A DNA stretch of 64,000 nucleotides, taken from the NCBI RefSeq assembly GCF_036880985.1, contig NZ_JBAJNO010000008.1, positions 2,171,500 through 2,235,499 on the forward strand. Direction: 5' to 3'. The notes beneath the pieces are model-generated. The model was given only the letters and a program-made list of their open reading frames with translations, was not told where the DNA came from and made no database searches. This DNA is from Limibacter armeniacum (GTDB taxonomy: Bacteria > Bacteroidota > Bacteroidia > Cytophagales > Flammeovirgaceae). Shown here in pieces: positions 26,869-35,267 of this stretch (position 1 is the first letter of the stretch; every line of letters starts with the position of its first letter). A program made the translations under genes and the position numbers.

Positions 26869-27495
26869 CTAAATCTCAAATACCAACGGTTCATTGACAA
26901 TTTTCATAAAGAGGTTAACAGAGCTGGCGTTGAGAAACAGCGTTTCTTGATGGCTGACACTGCCATAGTTTTCATGTATATGACCAGATACATGGACTTT
27001 AGGTTTAACCTGTTCGACACGGGTCCTCAACTCTTCACAACCTACCCTTAAACCCAAAAAAGTTTTGTCTAGTATCCCTTTTGGAGGACCATGAGTAATT
27101 AACAGGTCAGTGTCTTCAGGAATCAGTTTCCAATGTTTTGCAATATCTTCACCACGGTCACGGTTAAATGCCCAGTTGTTGAAGCGAGGTTGAATGGGGC
27201 TTCCCCAAATGTTGATGCCGTCAATTTGGCAACCACTGTCATTAAGGTAAATGATATTGTCTGGAATGATTGAGGCAATGGTCTTATTGTCTTCTTGCTC
27301 AAAAAAGAAGTCATGGTTTCCTGCTATAAAAATTTTGTAGCTATGTGGCTGGGCAGTAAACCATCTCAAAAACTTCTCTACTTCTTTCTGTTTGCCTCTG
27401 TAACTGATATCCCCTGCGTGGATCAGTACGTCTCCTGCCGGAAGCTGGAGCTGATTATGTTTGCCATGTGTATCTGAAATTGCCACAAAACGCAT
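26869..27495 (-). CDS. metallophosphoesterase
   Basis: The 208-residue calcineurin-like phosphoesterase has all metal-binding blocks: DTH (residues 8-10), GDIS (~28), GNHD (~60), THGPP (~134) and the final SGHIHE (~175). Length and motif spacing match the single-domain MPPED/YfcE-like group, which hydrolyses phosphodiesters or phosphomonoesters with a binuclear metal centre. It has no signal peptide. It is divergent from the NadR-like gene. The substrate is unknown. Confidence 0.88.
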   Translation of the reverse strand: MRFVAISDTHGKHNQLQLPAGDVLIHAGDISYRGKQKEVEKFLRWFTAQPHSYKIFIAGNHDFFFEQEDNKTIASIIPDNIIYLNDSGCQIDGINIWGSPIQPRFNNWAFNRDRGEDIAKHWKLIPEDTDLLITHGPPKGILDKTFLGLRVGCEELRTRVEQVKPKVHVSGHIHENYGSVSHQETLFLNASSVNLFMKIVNEPLVFEI

Positions 27496-27610
27496 AACAA
27501 TGACTTTTTAAAAAAGAAAAATAATTGAATTAGGTATTCAATTGTGAATTTGAATATAAAGGTAGTGCAATATTCTATGATTAGAAACCTGCTTGGATAG
27601 CATTATTTTT

Positions 27611-27618
27611 TACCTTCG
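27611..27618 (+). promoter_or_regulatory. possible -7 element for the NadR-like gene
   Basis: TACCTTCG differs from TAnnTTTG at one position. A start of transcription near 27625 would favour the ATG at 27661 as the translation start over the GTG at 27631. Confidence 0.35.
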
Positions 27619-27660
27619 CAGATTGAAAACGTGGCATTCTCAATTATAAAGCAAAATTGG

Positions 27661-28620
27661 ATGAACAAGATAGGATGGGTGGTTGATACTTTTGAGCCTC
27701 TCTTGAAAGTGCATGTAGACTTGATAGACCAGGCATTTTCTCAATTTGATGAGGTACGTATCATCATCATTGAGAAAACAACTGACAAGATTAGTGGACA
27801 AACCCGTTATAATTGGCTTCGGGAAACTTATCCAACTTCAGAAATATTGCTTTTAACTGATTCAGAGCTTATTGACCTGAGCAGTAAATTCAAGAAAGGG
27901 GAGACTGTTTTTTCAACCGATAAAAAAATATTGAATGAAATTGTCAATCCTGATTTGGAGGCTGTCCTATGTAAGGAATTTAAAGTGTTAGATAATTGCA
28001 ATAAAGTCACTGAAAAGCCTATTAAATATTGGAAGGAGTTTGCTCTAGAAGCAAGATCACATTTTGTAAAGAAAGTGGTTTTGTATGGTGCAGAATCTAG
28101 TGGCAAGACAACCCTGAGTAAGCAGTTGGCGAGGCATTACAATACTGTATGGAACCCTGAGTTCTCAAGAGGATACCTGGAAGCCAAGTACAGGAATTCA
28201 TTTTTGTATAAGCAGGGTGACCCAGTAGTTGGACAAGAAGACAAAGTGCCAATTGCTTTAGGGCAAATGGCAACCGAAGATGAGATGTTGGAGAAGGCTA
28301 ACAAGGTTGTGTTCTACGATACCAATATTGTGATGACCAAGGTCTATTATGACTACTATTTGAAGGATAAGTGTGAGTGGCTTGAGCAGGAGCTTCAGCA
28401 GCGGAAGTACGATCTTTACCTATTACTTACACCTGATATTCCTTGGGAAGCAGATGAAATGAGGGACAGCCCTGAAGTAAGGCAAGAAATTTTCGGTTGG
28501 TTTGTCAAGGAGCTGGAACAGAGAGGGATTTCTTATGTAGAAATATCTGGTGAAAATGCAGCAGAGCGTTTCAGATTAGCCCAAGAGGCTGTGGAACAGC
28601 ATATATTTAAAGTGTTTTAA
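27661..28620 (+). CDS. NadR-like protein: ribosylnicotinamide kinase-type ATPase with degenerate nucleotidyltransferase domain
   Basis: The 319-residue protein resembles bifunctional NadR. The C-terminal half has a Walker A motif GAESSGKTT (residues 143-151), 'PEFSRGYLE' and a 'VFYDTNIVMTKVY' Walker B-like segment typical of the ribosylnicotinamide kinase domain, plus 'LLLTPDIPWEADEMRD'. The N-terminal ~110 residues are the NMN adenylyltransferase-like Rossmann domain. The signature GxFxPxHxGH is degraded to 'DTFEPLLKVH', so the first catalytic His is Leu and the Gly is Val. The kinase activity looks plausible, but the adenylyltransferase activity looks lost. An in-frame GTG at 27631 would add 10 residues. 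Confidence 0.78.
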   Translation: MNKIGWVVDTFEPLLKVHVDLIDQAFSQFDEVRIIIIEKTTDKISGQTRYNWLRETYPTSEILLLTDSELIDLSSKFKKGETVFSTDKKILNEIVNPDLEAVLCKEFKVLDNCNKVTEKPIKYWKEFALEARSHFVKKVVLYGAESSGKTTLSKQLARHYNTVWNPEFSRGYLEAKYRNSFLYKQGDPVVGQEDKVPIALGQMATEDEMLEKANKVVFYDTNIVMTKVYYDYYLKDKCEWLEQELQQRKYDLYLLLTPDIPWEADEMRDSPEVRQEIFGWFVKELEQRGISYVEISGENAAERFRLAQEAVEQHIFKVF

Positions 28621-28686
28621 TTTTTTCAGTTTAAATAAAGGATTGGCTTTCGATTGGAAATCGACTCCTAAATCAAATTTATCATT

Positions 28687-29202
28687 ATGAGAAAACTTTT
28701 ATTCTTTCTTACAGCCTTGATGGTGGCTAGTTTCATGACTTCTTGTGATAAAGCAGAAGACGTATTTGAGCAATTCAATATGACAAATGAGGCGACTGTA
28801 GATGGTGGGCAGGTAACGTTCAGTAACTTGACAAGTTCTTATACAATCGCTCAAGGTTATGTGGTTATTACCTTGAACTCATCTGTAGACTTAGCTGCTC
28901 AGGAAATTAAATATCCAATCCTTACAATTACCTATCCTGAAAGCCTGCATAAAAGCGGTCAGACAATTAGTCTACCAAAACTTAATGGAAGCGAAAGTGC
29001 TTCAGCATTATTTACAACTGGTAAAGAGCTGAAAGATAGCTATACAGTAGGAGTGGATGCAGAAGGATCTACAGGTAAACTAGTCCTGAAGACAGTGGAT
29101 GAAACTACGTTGTCTGCTACATTTGAAATGACAGCTTATAACTCAAGTCTGGAAAAAGTGGAGATTACAGACGGTAAAATCGGTTTGAAGCGAGTTTACT
29201 AA
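28687..29202 (+). CDS. uncharacterised small lipoprotein
   Basis: The 171-residue protein has a lipoprotein signal (hydrophobic core, then MTSC with lipidated Cys near residue 20). The rest is beta-rich, with Ser/Thr-rich strands ending in a basic residue cluster. I do not recognise the family. It starts 66 bases after the NadR-like gene on the same strand and may share its transcript. A strong bidirectional terminator follows. Confidence 0.6.
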   Translation: MRKLLFFLTALMVASFMTSCDKAEDVFEQFNMTNEATVDGGQVTFSNLTSSYTIAQGYVVITLNSSVDLAAQEIKYPILTITYPESLHKSGQTISLPKLNGSESASALFTTGKELKDSYTVGVDAEGSTGKLVLKTVDETTLSATFEMTAYNSSLEKVEITDGKIGLKRVY

Positions 29203-29219
29203 TTTCACTTAAAGGTATA

Positions 29220-29261
29220 AAAAAGGAAAGCCCGCTATAAACTTAGCGGGCTTTCCTTTTT
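29220..29261. terminator. bidirectional intrinsic terminator
   Basis: AAAAAGGAAAGCCCGCTA and TAGCGGGCTTTCCTTTTT form a perfect 18-bp stem with a 6-nt loop between convergent genes. Confidence 0.93.
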
Positions 29262-29278
29262 ATAAAGCTTTGTCAAAA

Positions 29279-29731
29279 TTACTTCAGCCACTCATATAGT
29301 TCATAGTGCTCTTTCGTCATGCCAATCGCTTCATAAACCTGTTGAGCATTCAGGTTTGTTTTTTCGACGTATAACCTGATGCCTCTGAATTCGTCGCTTT
29401 TTTCAACCATTTCCTTCAGGTAAGTATACATAGATTTGAATACTCCTTTTTTGCGGTAAGATTCCTTTACATATAAGGAGTGTATCCAAAGTACATTGCC
29501 ATTTCGCCAGTCACTCCATTCGTATACTGTGAGCAAACAAGCGATGACCTCATTGTCAGCTTCAGCTACCCAATAGTTGCCGATTTGTGGGTGATCAAAT
29601 ACGTGTTTAACTCCTTTGTTGACGGTTTCAGTATCAAGCTTCAGGTTTTCAGTTTCCCATGCCATATCTATCTGAAATTGCGCAATTGTTTGCAGTTCGC
29701 TTGCTTCAGGCTTCCTGATCGTGTAGTTCAT
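29279..29731 (-). CDS. GNAT family N-acetyltransferase
   Basis: I start this gene at the ATG at 29731 (MNYTIRKPEAS), giving a 150-residue protein. The longer open frame runs through the coding region of the upstream gene and is not plausible. The GNAT core is visible as beta strands 'NYWVAEADNEVIACLLT' and 'VLWIHSLYVKESYRKKGVFKSMY', the acetyl-CoA-binding R-x-x-G-V-F variant of the Q/RxxGxG/A motif. 'IRLYVEKTNLNAQQVYEAIGM' is motif B. It overlaps the 3' end of the YihY gene by 26 bases, so the two are translationally linked. The acceptor is unknown. Confidence 0.85.
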   Translation of the reverse strand: MNYTIRKPEASELQTIAQFQIDMAWETENLKLDTETVNKGVKHVFDHPQIGNYWVAEADNEVIACLLTVYEWSDWRNGNVLWIHSLYVKESYRKKGVFKSMYTYLKEMVEKSDEFRGIRLYVEKTNLNAQQVYEAIGMTKEHYELYEWLK

Positions 29732-30749
29732 GTTTTTTTTTGAATGGTATTTTAATTTTGAATCTATTTCCTGTGGCAGGCTTAACTCCTTTACCGATTT
29801 TAGTAGCATAGACATAGATAAACTCTGCACCGAAATAGAGAATCTGTGCAGAATAAAAGACCCATGCCAGTATGATGATGATTGAATTGGCAGCCCCATA
29901 TACATTGGAGAAGTTTGTCCGGCTGATATGCCAGCTAATGGCTAGTTGTCCTAACAAAAACAAGAATGCAGTAATGGCAGCGCCAATGGTAACGTCTTTC
30001 CAGCGAATGATTGCATTCGGTAGGTATTTGAAAATGGCGGCAAATAGGAACGTCACCATAATAAATGGAAGAATCAGGTTTAGCGCAGAATAGAATGCCG
30101 AAATATTGATGGCAAAATATTCCTCAATAATGTTGCTAAGAGCAAGAAACAGGGTTTCCAGTATCAGTACAAAGACCACTACAATACCCAAACATATCAC
30201 CATTATAAAGGAAATCAGTCTGTCTAGTGCCAATTGAACCAAGCCTGATTTTTTGTCATCATCCACTTTCCAGAACTCATTGATAGAGGTTTGTAATGTG
30301 TAGAATGCGACAGTTGAACTGAATGCCAGTGTTGCAATCCCTACAATGGTTTTGATGGTTGATCGGTTATCGGGGTTTGCCAGATTGTTGATAAAGAATT
30401 CGAGCTGTTTGGCTATATCACTTCCCGCAACCATTGTCACTTCCCGAATGATTTCTTCCTTGATCATATCTTCCCCAACAAAAGACCCTACAACGGAGAT
30501 AATAATGTAAAGCATCGGAGGAAGAGAGAAGACAGTATAGTAAGCCAATGCAGCTCCTTGGATATAGGCTTTATCGTCGTTGAACGCCTTGAAGGTATCT
30601 TTCAGCAAAGAAAAAACAAGCGTCATAAAACGGACAAAGCGATACAGCCAATCCAGTAACAGGTTATTGGGTTTTGAGTTGATTTCCTTATGGAAATTGA
30701 GTCTCAGTAGCCTTATATGTGCTTTTATTTTATTTAATTTTCCGAACAT
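29706..30749 (-). CDS. YihY/virulence factor BrkB family inner-membrane protein
   Basis: The 347-residue protein has about six transmembrane segments and the YihY signature. A cytoplasmic N-terminus leads into 'DKAYIQGAALAYYTVFSLPPMLYIIISVVGSFVG'. A 'STVAFYTLQTSINEFWKVDD' loop and a 'NVYGAANSIIIILAWVFYSAQILYFGAEF' segment follow. The C-terminus is basic. Family members were once mis-called ribonuclease BN and their role is unsettled. The downstream acetyltransferase overlaps its end. Confidence 0.88.
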   Translation of the reverse strand: MFGKLNKIKAHIRLLRLNFHKEINSKPNNLLLDWLYRFVRFMTLVFSLLKDTFKAFNDDKAYIQGAALAYYTVFSLPPMLYIIISVVGSFVGEDMIKEEIIREVTMVAGSDIAKQLEFFINNLANPDNRSTIKTIVGIATLAFSSTVAFYTLQTSINEFWKVDDDKKSGLVQLALDRLISFIMVICLGIVVVFVLILETLFLALSNIIEEYFAINISAFYSALNLILPFIMVTFLFAAIFKYLPNAIIRWKDVTIGAAITAFLFLLGQLAISWHISRTNFSNVYGAANSIIIILAWVFYSAQILYFGAEFIYVYATKIGKGVKPATGNRFKIKIPFKKKHELHDQEA

Positions 30750-31018
30750 GTGATATAAAGAAGAAAGCCTATTAAAGCATCTCTAAACAGGTCAATGTAT
30801 TAGAGTAACAACTTTTGACTTATTTCTAGGCATTAAATTGAAAAAATGAAACCCATTTCTGCCATACGTCCTCCTTTTGTTGTCATAAGAATATGAAATT
30901 GCCTGATTCTATAATCTTTTACTTATGTAACTTTTTAAGGCAATTCTGGTTCAGAATGGGAAAAATCAATCCCAATTTTTGGATTTATTTTTTGATTCTC
31001 AAAATCAATATAAAAATC

Positions 31019-33928
31019 ATGTTTAAAAATACCATTATTCTGATATCCCTCCTGCTATTCACCACGTCAGTTGCATTGGCTCAGTCAACACCTGAACTGG
31101 TATTGGAGCCGTATGGACATTCTGAAATCGTCAGGGATATTTCATTTACAGCAGACCGTGAAAAAGTGGTGAGTGTCAGCGAAGATAAGACTATCAGGAT
31201 ATGGGATGTCAAAAGTGGAGAACTCCAAAAAACGTGGTGGGGATATGCAGAAGAGGGGAAGGATGGTAGACTGAATGCCATGTCATTCTCAGCTGGAGAT
31301 AAAATCTTGGCAGTAGGAGGTTACTTAAAAGGCAACGCTGTCAGGTTGATAGATTTTGCAAAAGGAAAGCAGGTTGCAACACTGAAAGGGCATACAAACG
31401 TGGTAACTTCTTTAGCATTTTCTCCTGACACAAAGTACTTGGCTACAGCTAGTGCAGACCAGACTATCAATATTTGGTATTTGCCAGTTTTACAGGAAGG
31501 GAAGTTTGAGGGAGATGAAAAGCCCAAGCTTGTCAAAACTTTAAAAGGTCATTCAGCAGAGGTGTATAGCCTTGCATTTTCTCCAAATGGAAAATACTTG
31601 CTTTCAGGAGGTATGGATGGCTCTGTAAAACTTTGGGAAATACAAAAGCTAGAAGAAGGTAAAAGCTTTGATCTTGAAGTGCCCAAACAACAAAAAATCA
31701 CCTCAGTTGGGTTTTCGCCTGATGGACAGTGGATGGTAGCCGCTGCTTTGGGTGGGAAAATCATGGTTTGGAATACGGCAGGAAAACTGGATGCTTTCCT
31801 GACAGATTTAAAGGCGAGTGTGTTTGACCTGACGTTTTCTCCTGATAGTAAAAAGCTGGTGTCGCTGGATGCTACAGGGCGTATTACGGTATTCGAAGCA
31901 CCTGTATGGAGACTAGCCAAATCTTGGGTTGCTCACGAGGGGATTGGGGTAGCCTTAGCTTTTGCTCCTGAAAATAATCGTGTATTAGCATCTGCGGGAG
32001 GAAAGGAAAATAGAATTCATTTGTGGGATATTGAACGGGGACGAAAACTGAGGACTTTTGAAGGTGAAGGAAAAGTTTTGAGAACAGTTGCAGCAGGGGA
32101 AAACATGAATGTTGGATTGGGAACAAAGCTGTCGGTAGTTAAAACGAAACATGCGGTGGAAATGGCTTTTGATTTCCTAAACCTCCAGATGGATTTACAA
32201 GAGCAGGATATATATGCTTTCACTGCCGAGGTTCACCGTAAAGGTCAGAATGTGTTGTTTTTGGAAGATCCATTGACATTGAAAACAAAATATGGACAAA
32301 TAAAGGTAAGTGCAGATCAGGATAAAGCCATTGCTGCTTATACATGGCTTGAGAATGGTAATGTAGCCGTTGGTACTGGTTCTTCTTTGAAAATATACAC
32401 ACCTTCAGGAGAGGAAGTGATGGAGCTAAAAGGTCATTCAGGGAAAGTTTGGCGGACAGTGCCATTCAAGGAAAAGTACCTTTTGTCAGCAGGAGCAGAC
32501 CAGACTTGCAGACTTTGGAATGTTGAAACAGGGGAATTATTGGCAACATTATTTGTGACAAAGGGTGGTGAATGGGTTTGCTGGTCCCCACTTGGGTATT
32601 ATGAGGCATCGGCTGGTGGAGAACAATATATCGGGTGGCTAATAAATAAGGGAGAAGATGAGATGAGTGAGTTTTACCCTCTCAAGACTTATAGAGAAAG
32701 GTATCATCAGCCAGAAGTTCTGAAAGCAATTATAAAAAATGGAGAGGCGGATGCAACAGTTCAAAACTTGGGGTTGAATATAAAAGAACATGTCTCAACA
32801 CCCGCTGAGATAGATTGGATAACACCAAGCAAGACAAACCTTAGAGTGAAGGGAAATAAAGTGAAGGTGACTTTTGAAGTGGTATCTGAAGAACCTATCA
32901 ATGAGGTAAAGCTATTGATCAATGGAAGGGAAGTAAACGTTGAGAAACAGGAAGAGCCGACAGAACGAAATGGAAAAGCAGGCAAGAAGCTATCCTTTCA
33001 AGTGCCTTTGACTGAAAGCAGAAGTGACTTGCAGGTATTGGTACGCTCTAGTGGAGGAATGATTCTATCCGAAAAACGATTGATTGAGTTGGATAGGAAT
33101 GAATCTGAATCAGGTGGAAATAATACCTCACTGGAGTTGGATGTAAATATGCCTGACTTGGCAGGAAAGCCTTTGGTGAAACCAGACATCTATCTTTTGA
33201 GTATTGGGGTTTCCAAATACGCGCAGTCACAGTACAATTTGCAACTGGCGAGTGTAGATGCACAAGCCATCACCGATATGTACACAGCCCAGTCAGAAAA
33301 TGGTGTATTTAGTAAAGTGAATGTAAGGCAACTGACTGATGAGTTGGCAACCAAAGATGAAATACTGAAGGGAATTGGCTGGCTTGCTGAAAATGTGGAA
33401 CAGAAAGATCTGGTGGTCATATTTATTGCCTCTCATGGAATAAATATAGGCAGTGATTTTTATGTATTACCCCACGATGCTGATATGAGAAACCCTACCA
33501 AAACAGCCTTAAAGTGGCAGGATTTTGCTCATACAATTTCAAAATTACCGGCAAGGGTGCTGATGTTGGTAGATGCCTGTAATAGTGGAATGCTAGGAGT
33601 AAATCAGTTAAGTGACTTATACCATGATCCTACAGAGTTTTTGAGAGGGATGTCATCTGAGGAAACAGGAGTGGTGATTATGTCTGCTTCGACAGGAAAA
33701 GAAAGTTCTTATGAACACCAAGATTGGGGGCATGGAGCCTTTACGTTTGCCTTGTTGGAAGGTATCAGGGATGGAAAAGCAGATGTGTCAAACGATCAAT
33801 TGGTTTCATTGAGGGAATTAGATTTGTACGTAGCAGAAAAAGTGAGTGAATTGACTGAAGGCAAACAGCATCCAACCACCCAAAAGCCAAGTACAATCAG
33901 CAGCTTAATGTTGGGGAAAGTAAATTGA
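31019..33928 (+). CDS. secreted WD40-repeat protein with C-terminal caspase-like protease domain
   Basis: The ATG at 31019 starts a clean signal peptide (ending SVALAQ). An upstream in-frame ATG at 30893 would bury it. The 969-residue protein has WD40 repeats from ~30 to ~420 and one more near 495-530 (blades ending in IRIWD, INIWY, VKLWE, IMVWN, IHLWD, CRLWN). A beta-sandwich-like linker lies at ~620-720. A C14 caspase/metacaspase-type domain lies at ~735-969, with the dyad His806 (FIASHG) and Cys854 (VDACNSG). Such domains cleave after basic or acidic residues, but the target is unknown. It is monocistronic, with a terminator at 33955. The MORN/Kazal gene lies just downstream. Confidence 0.87.
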   Translation: MFKNTIILISLLLFTTSVALAQSTPELVLEPYGHSEIVRDISFTADREKVVSVSEDKTIRIWDVKSGELQKTWWGYAEEGKDGRLNAMSFSAGDKILAVGGYLKGNAVRLIDFAKGKQVATLKGHTNVVTSLAFSPDTKYLATASADQTINIWYLPVLQEGKFEGDEKPKLVKTLKGHSAEVYSLAFSPNGKYLLSGGMDGSVKLWEIQKLEEGKSFDLEVPKQQKITSVGFSPDGQWMVAAALGGKIMVWNTAGKLDAFLTDLKASVFDLTFSPDSKKLVSLDATGRITVFEAPVWRLAKSWVAHEGIGVALAFAPENNRVLASAGGKENRIHLWDIERGRKLRTFEGEGKVLRTVAAGENMNVGLGTKLSVVKTKHAVEMAFDFLNLQMDLQEQDIYAFTAEVHRKGQNVLFLEDPLTLKTKYGQIKVSADQDKAIAAYTWLENGNVAVGTGSSLKIYTPSGEEVMELKGHSGKVWRTVPFKEKYLLSAGADQTCRLWNVETGELLATLFVTKGGEWVCWSPLGYYEASAGGEQYIGWLINKGEDEMSEFYPLKTYRERYHQPEVLKAIIKNGEADATVQNLGLNIKEHVSTPAEIDWITPSKTNLRVKGNKVKVTFEVVSEEPINEVKLLINGREVNVEKQEEPTERNGKAGKKLSFQVPLTESRSDLQVLVRSSGGMILSEKRLIELDRNESESGGNNTSLELDVNMPDLAGKPLVKPDIYLLSIGVSKYAQSQYNLQLASVDAQAITDMYTAQSENGVFSKVNVRQLTDELATKDEILKGIGWLAENVEQKDLVVIFIASHGINIGSDFYVLPHDADMRNPTKTALKWQDFAHTISKLPARVLMLVDACNSGMLGVNQLSDLYHDPTEFLRGMSSEETGVVIMSASTGKESSYEHQDWGHGAFTFALLEGIRDGKADVSNDQLVSLRELDLYVAEKVSELTEGKQHPTTQKPSTISSLMLGKVN

Positions 33929-33954
33929 AACCTAATCAGAATTTATATTGCTTC

Positions 33955-33979
33955 AGGTGGACAGTTGTCCACCTTTTTT
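33955..33979 (+). terminator. intrinsic terminator
   Basis: AGGTGGACA and TGTCCACCT form a tight hairpin followed by a T-run, 27 bases after the caspase gene. Confidence 0.88.
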
Positions 33980-34166
33980 ATTGTGAAAGATTTTAGCCAA
34001 GAAGATTTTTTAACAGTGGATTTCAATTTTTTAAGAAGGAAAAGTGCAACTGTTATCCTTCATAATGGCTTAATTGAAGATTGGATGTTACCTTTATTCA
34101 AATTAAGCTAAAAAAAATCATAGACCTCCACTGCAAGGTGGAGTGTGCAAACATATCTACTTTTTT

Positions 34167-35231
34167 ATGAAAAAAATTTATTTGCTTTTCGCATTAGCTT
34201 GCTTCACACTAGCATCAGCTTCAGCACAGGATACAGCTGTTCAGGAAGAGCGTTATGAAGGCAACTTTAACGGTCAGGGGCAGAAGGATGGTTCAGGAAC
34301 CTATTATTGGGCTGATGGCACAATCTATCAAGGCAGGTGGAACAATGACAAGATGCAAGGCAGAGGTAAGATTACTTATCCTGACGGAAGTTCGTATGAA
34401 GGGAACTTTTTGGATGGTATCAGAAGTGGCTTTGGCATCTTTACTTGGGCAAATGGAGATGAATACCAAGGAGGTTTCAAGGATGGCAAGATGCATGGTC
34501 GAGGCATTTTAACCCAAAAGGATGGTACCCAACATGAAGGCTCTTGGCTTTATGGTAAAAGCTTTGGAGAGGGGACACATACTTACCCTGATGGTTCCCA
34601 ATATATTGGTGAATGGGTGGATAACAAACGTCATGGAAAAGGGATCATGTTGTATTCCGATGGCAGGGTAGAGCAAGGTGAATGGGAAAAAGGAGAGTAT
34701 GTGCCATGTAAGTGTACAAAGGAAACGGTTTCTGTCGAAGAGGCTTTTTCTATGTCACAAGCAGTGTTTGTAGGGGAAGTGTTTTCCATTGTGACAAATG
34801 ATGAAGAGGGATATGACCAGATTGGCATTGTCGTAACTGAATATTGGAAAGGAGAGCTTTACCCAGGAAGAAAAGTATATATGTATGCCCAGTATAGCTC
34901 TTGTGATTTTGTTTACTTCTTGGGAGAAAAATACCTGATATATGCGAATAAGCATCCATATCAGCGTACAATGTATTATCCTGATAAATGTACCCGAACA
35001 AGAAAGCTTGTAACTGCTTCAGATATGGCAGAGGTAAACCAACTGAGAGCAATGGTACCTTGTGACTTGCCTGATATAGAGAAAAGATCAGTTGCCTATG
35101 ATTTTTCAGAAGATGAAGTATGTGGTTGTGATGGGGAAACCTATAAAAATCCATATCAGGCAAACAAGGCAGGGATAGCTCATTGGAAAGCAGGAGCCTG
35201 TGAAAATGATCAGGAGAAAAAAGAAGACTAA
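34167..35231 (+). CDS. secreted MORN-repeat protein with NTR-like and Kazal-like domains
   Basis: I take the ATG at 34167, which begins a signal peptide (ending SASAQ); a GTG at 34143 would extend it. The 354-residue protein has about seven MORN repeats at residues ~28-180 (units such as YEGNFNGQGQKDGSGTYYW and YQGRWNNDKMQGRGKITYP). A ~105-residue segment follows, starting with CKC and containing 'FVGEVFSIV' and 'CDFVYFLGEKYLIYA', a pattern like tissue-inhibitor/netrin (NTR) domains. The last ~30 residues start VCGCDGETYKN and end KAGAC, like a Kazal inhibitor, but one expected Cys (NxC) is replaced by Tyr. MORN repeats often bind lipids or act as scaffolds; the combination is unusual. A small CTCCAC/GTGGAG hairpin (34126-34143) lies in the leader. 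Confidence 0.75.
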   Translation: MKKIYLLFALACFTLASASAQDTAVQEERYEGNFNGQGQKDGSGTYYWADGTIYQGRWNNDKMQGRGKITYPDGSSYEGNFLDGIRSGFGIFTWANGDEYQGGFKDGKMHGRGILTQKDGTQHEGSWLYGKSFGEGTHTYPDGSQYIGEWVDNKRHGKGIMLYSDGRVEQGEWEKGEYVPCKCTKETVSVEEAFSMSQAVFVGEVFSIVTNDEEGYDQIGIVVTEYWKGELYPGRKVYMYAQYSSCDFVYFLGEKYLIYANKHPYQRTMYYPDKCTRTRKLVTASDMAEVNQLRAMVPCDLPDIEKRSVAYDFSEDEVCGCDGETYKNPYQANKAGIAHWKAGACENDQEKKED

Positions 35232-35267
35232 GTAGAATTTTTACAATAACATAAAATAAGGTAGACC

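Noticed and set aside
29732-29905. longer N-terminus for the GNAT protein
   Set aside because: The extra frame lies inside the coding region of the YihY gene and has no GNAT similarity; the ATG at 29731 fits the family.
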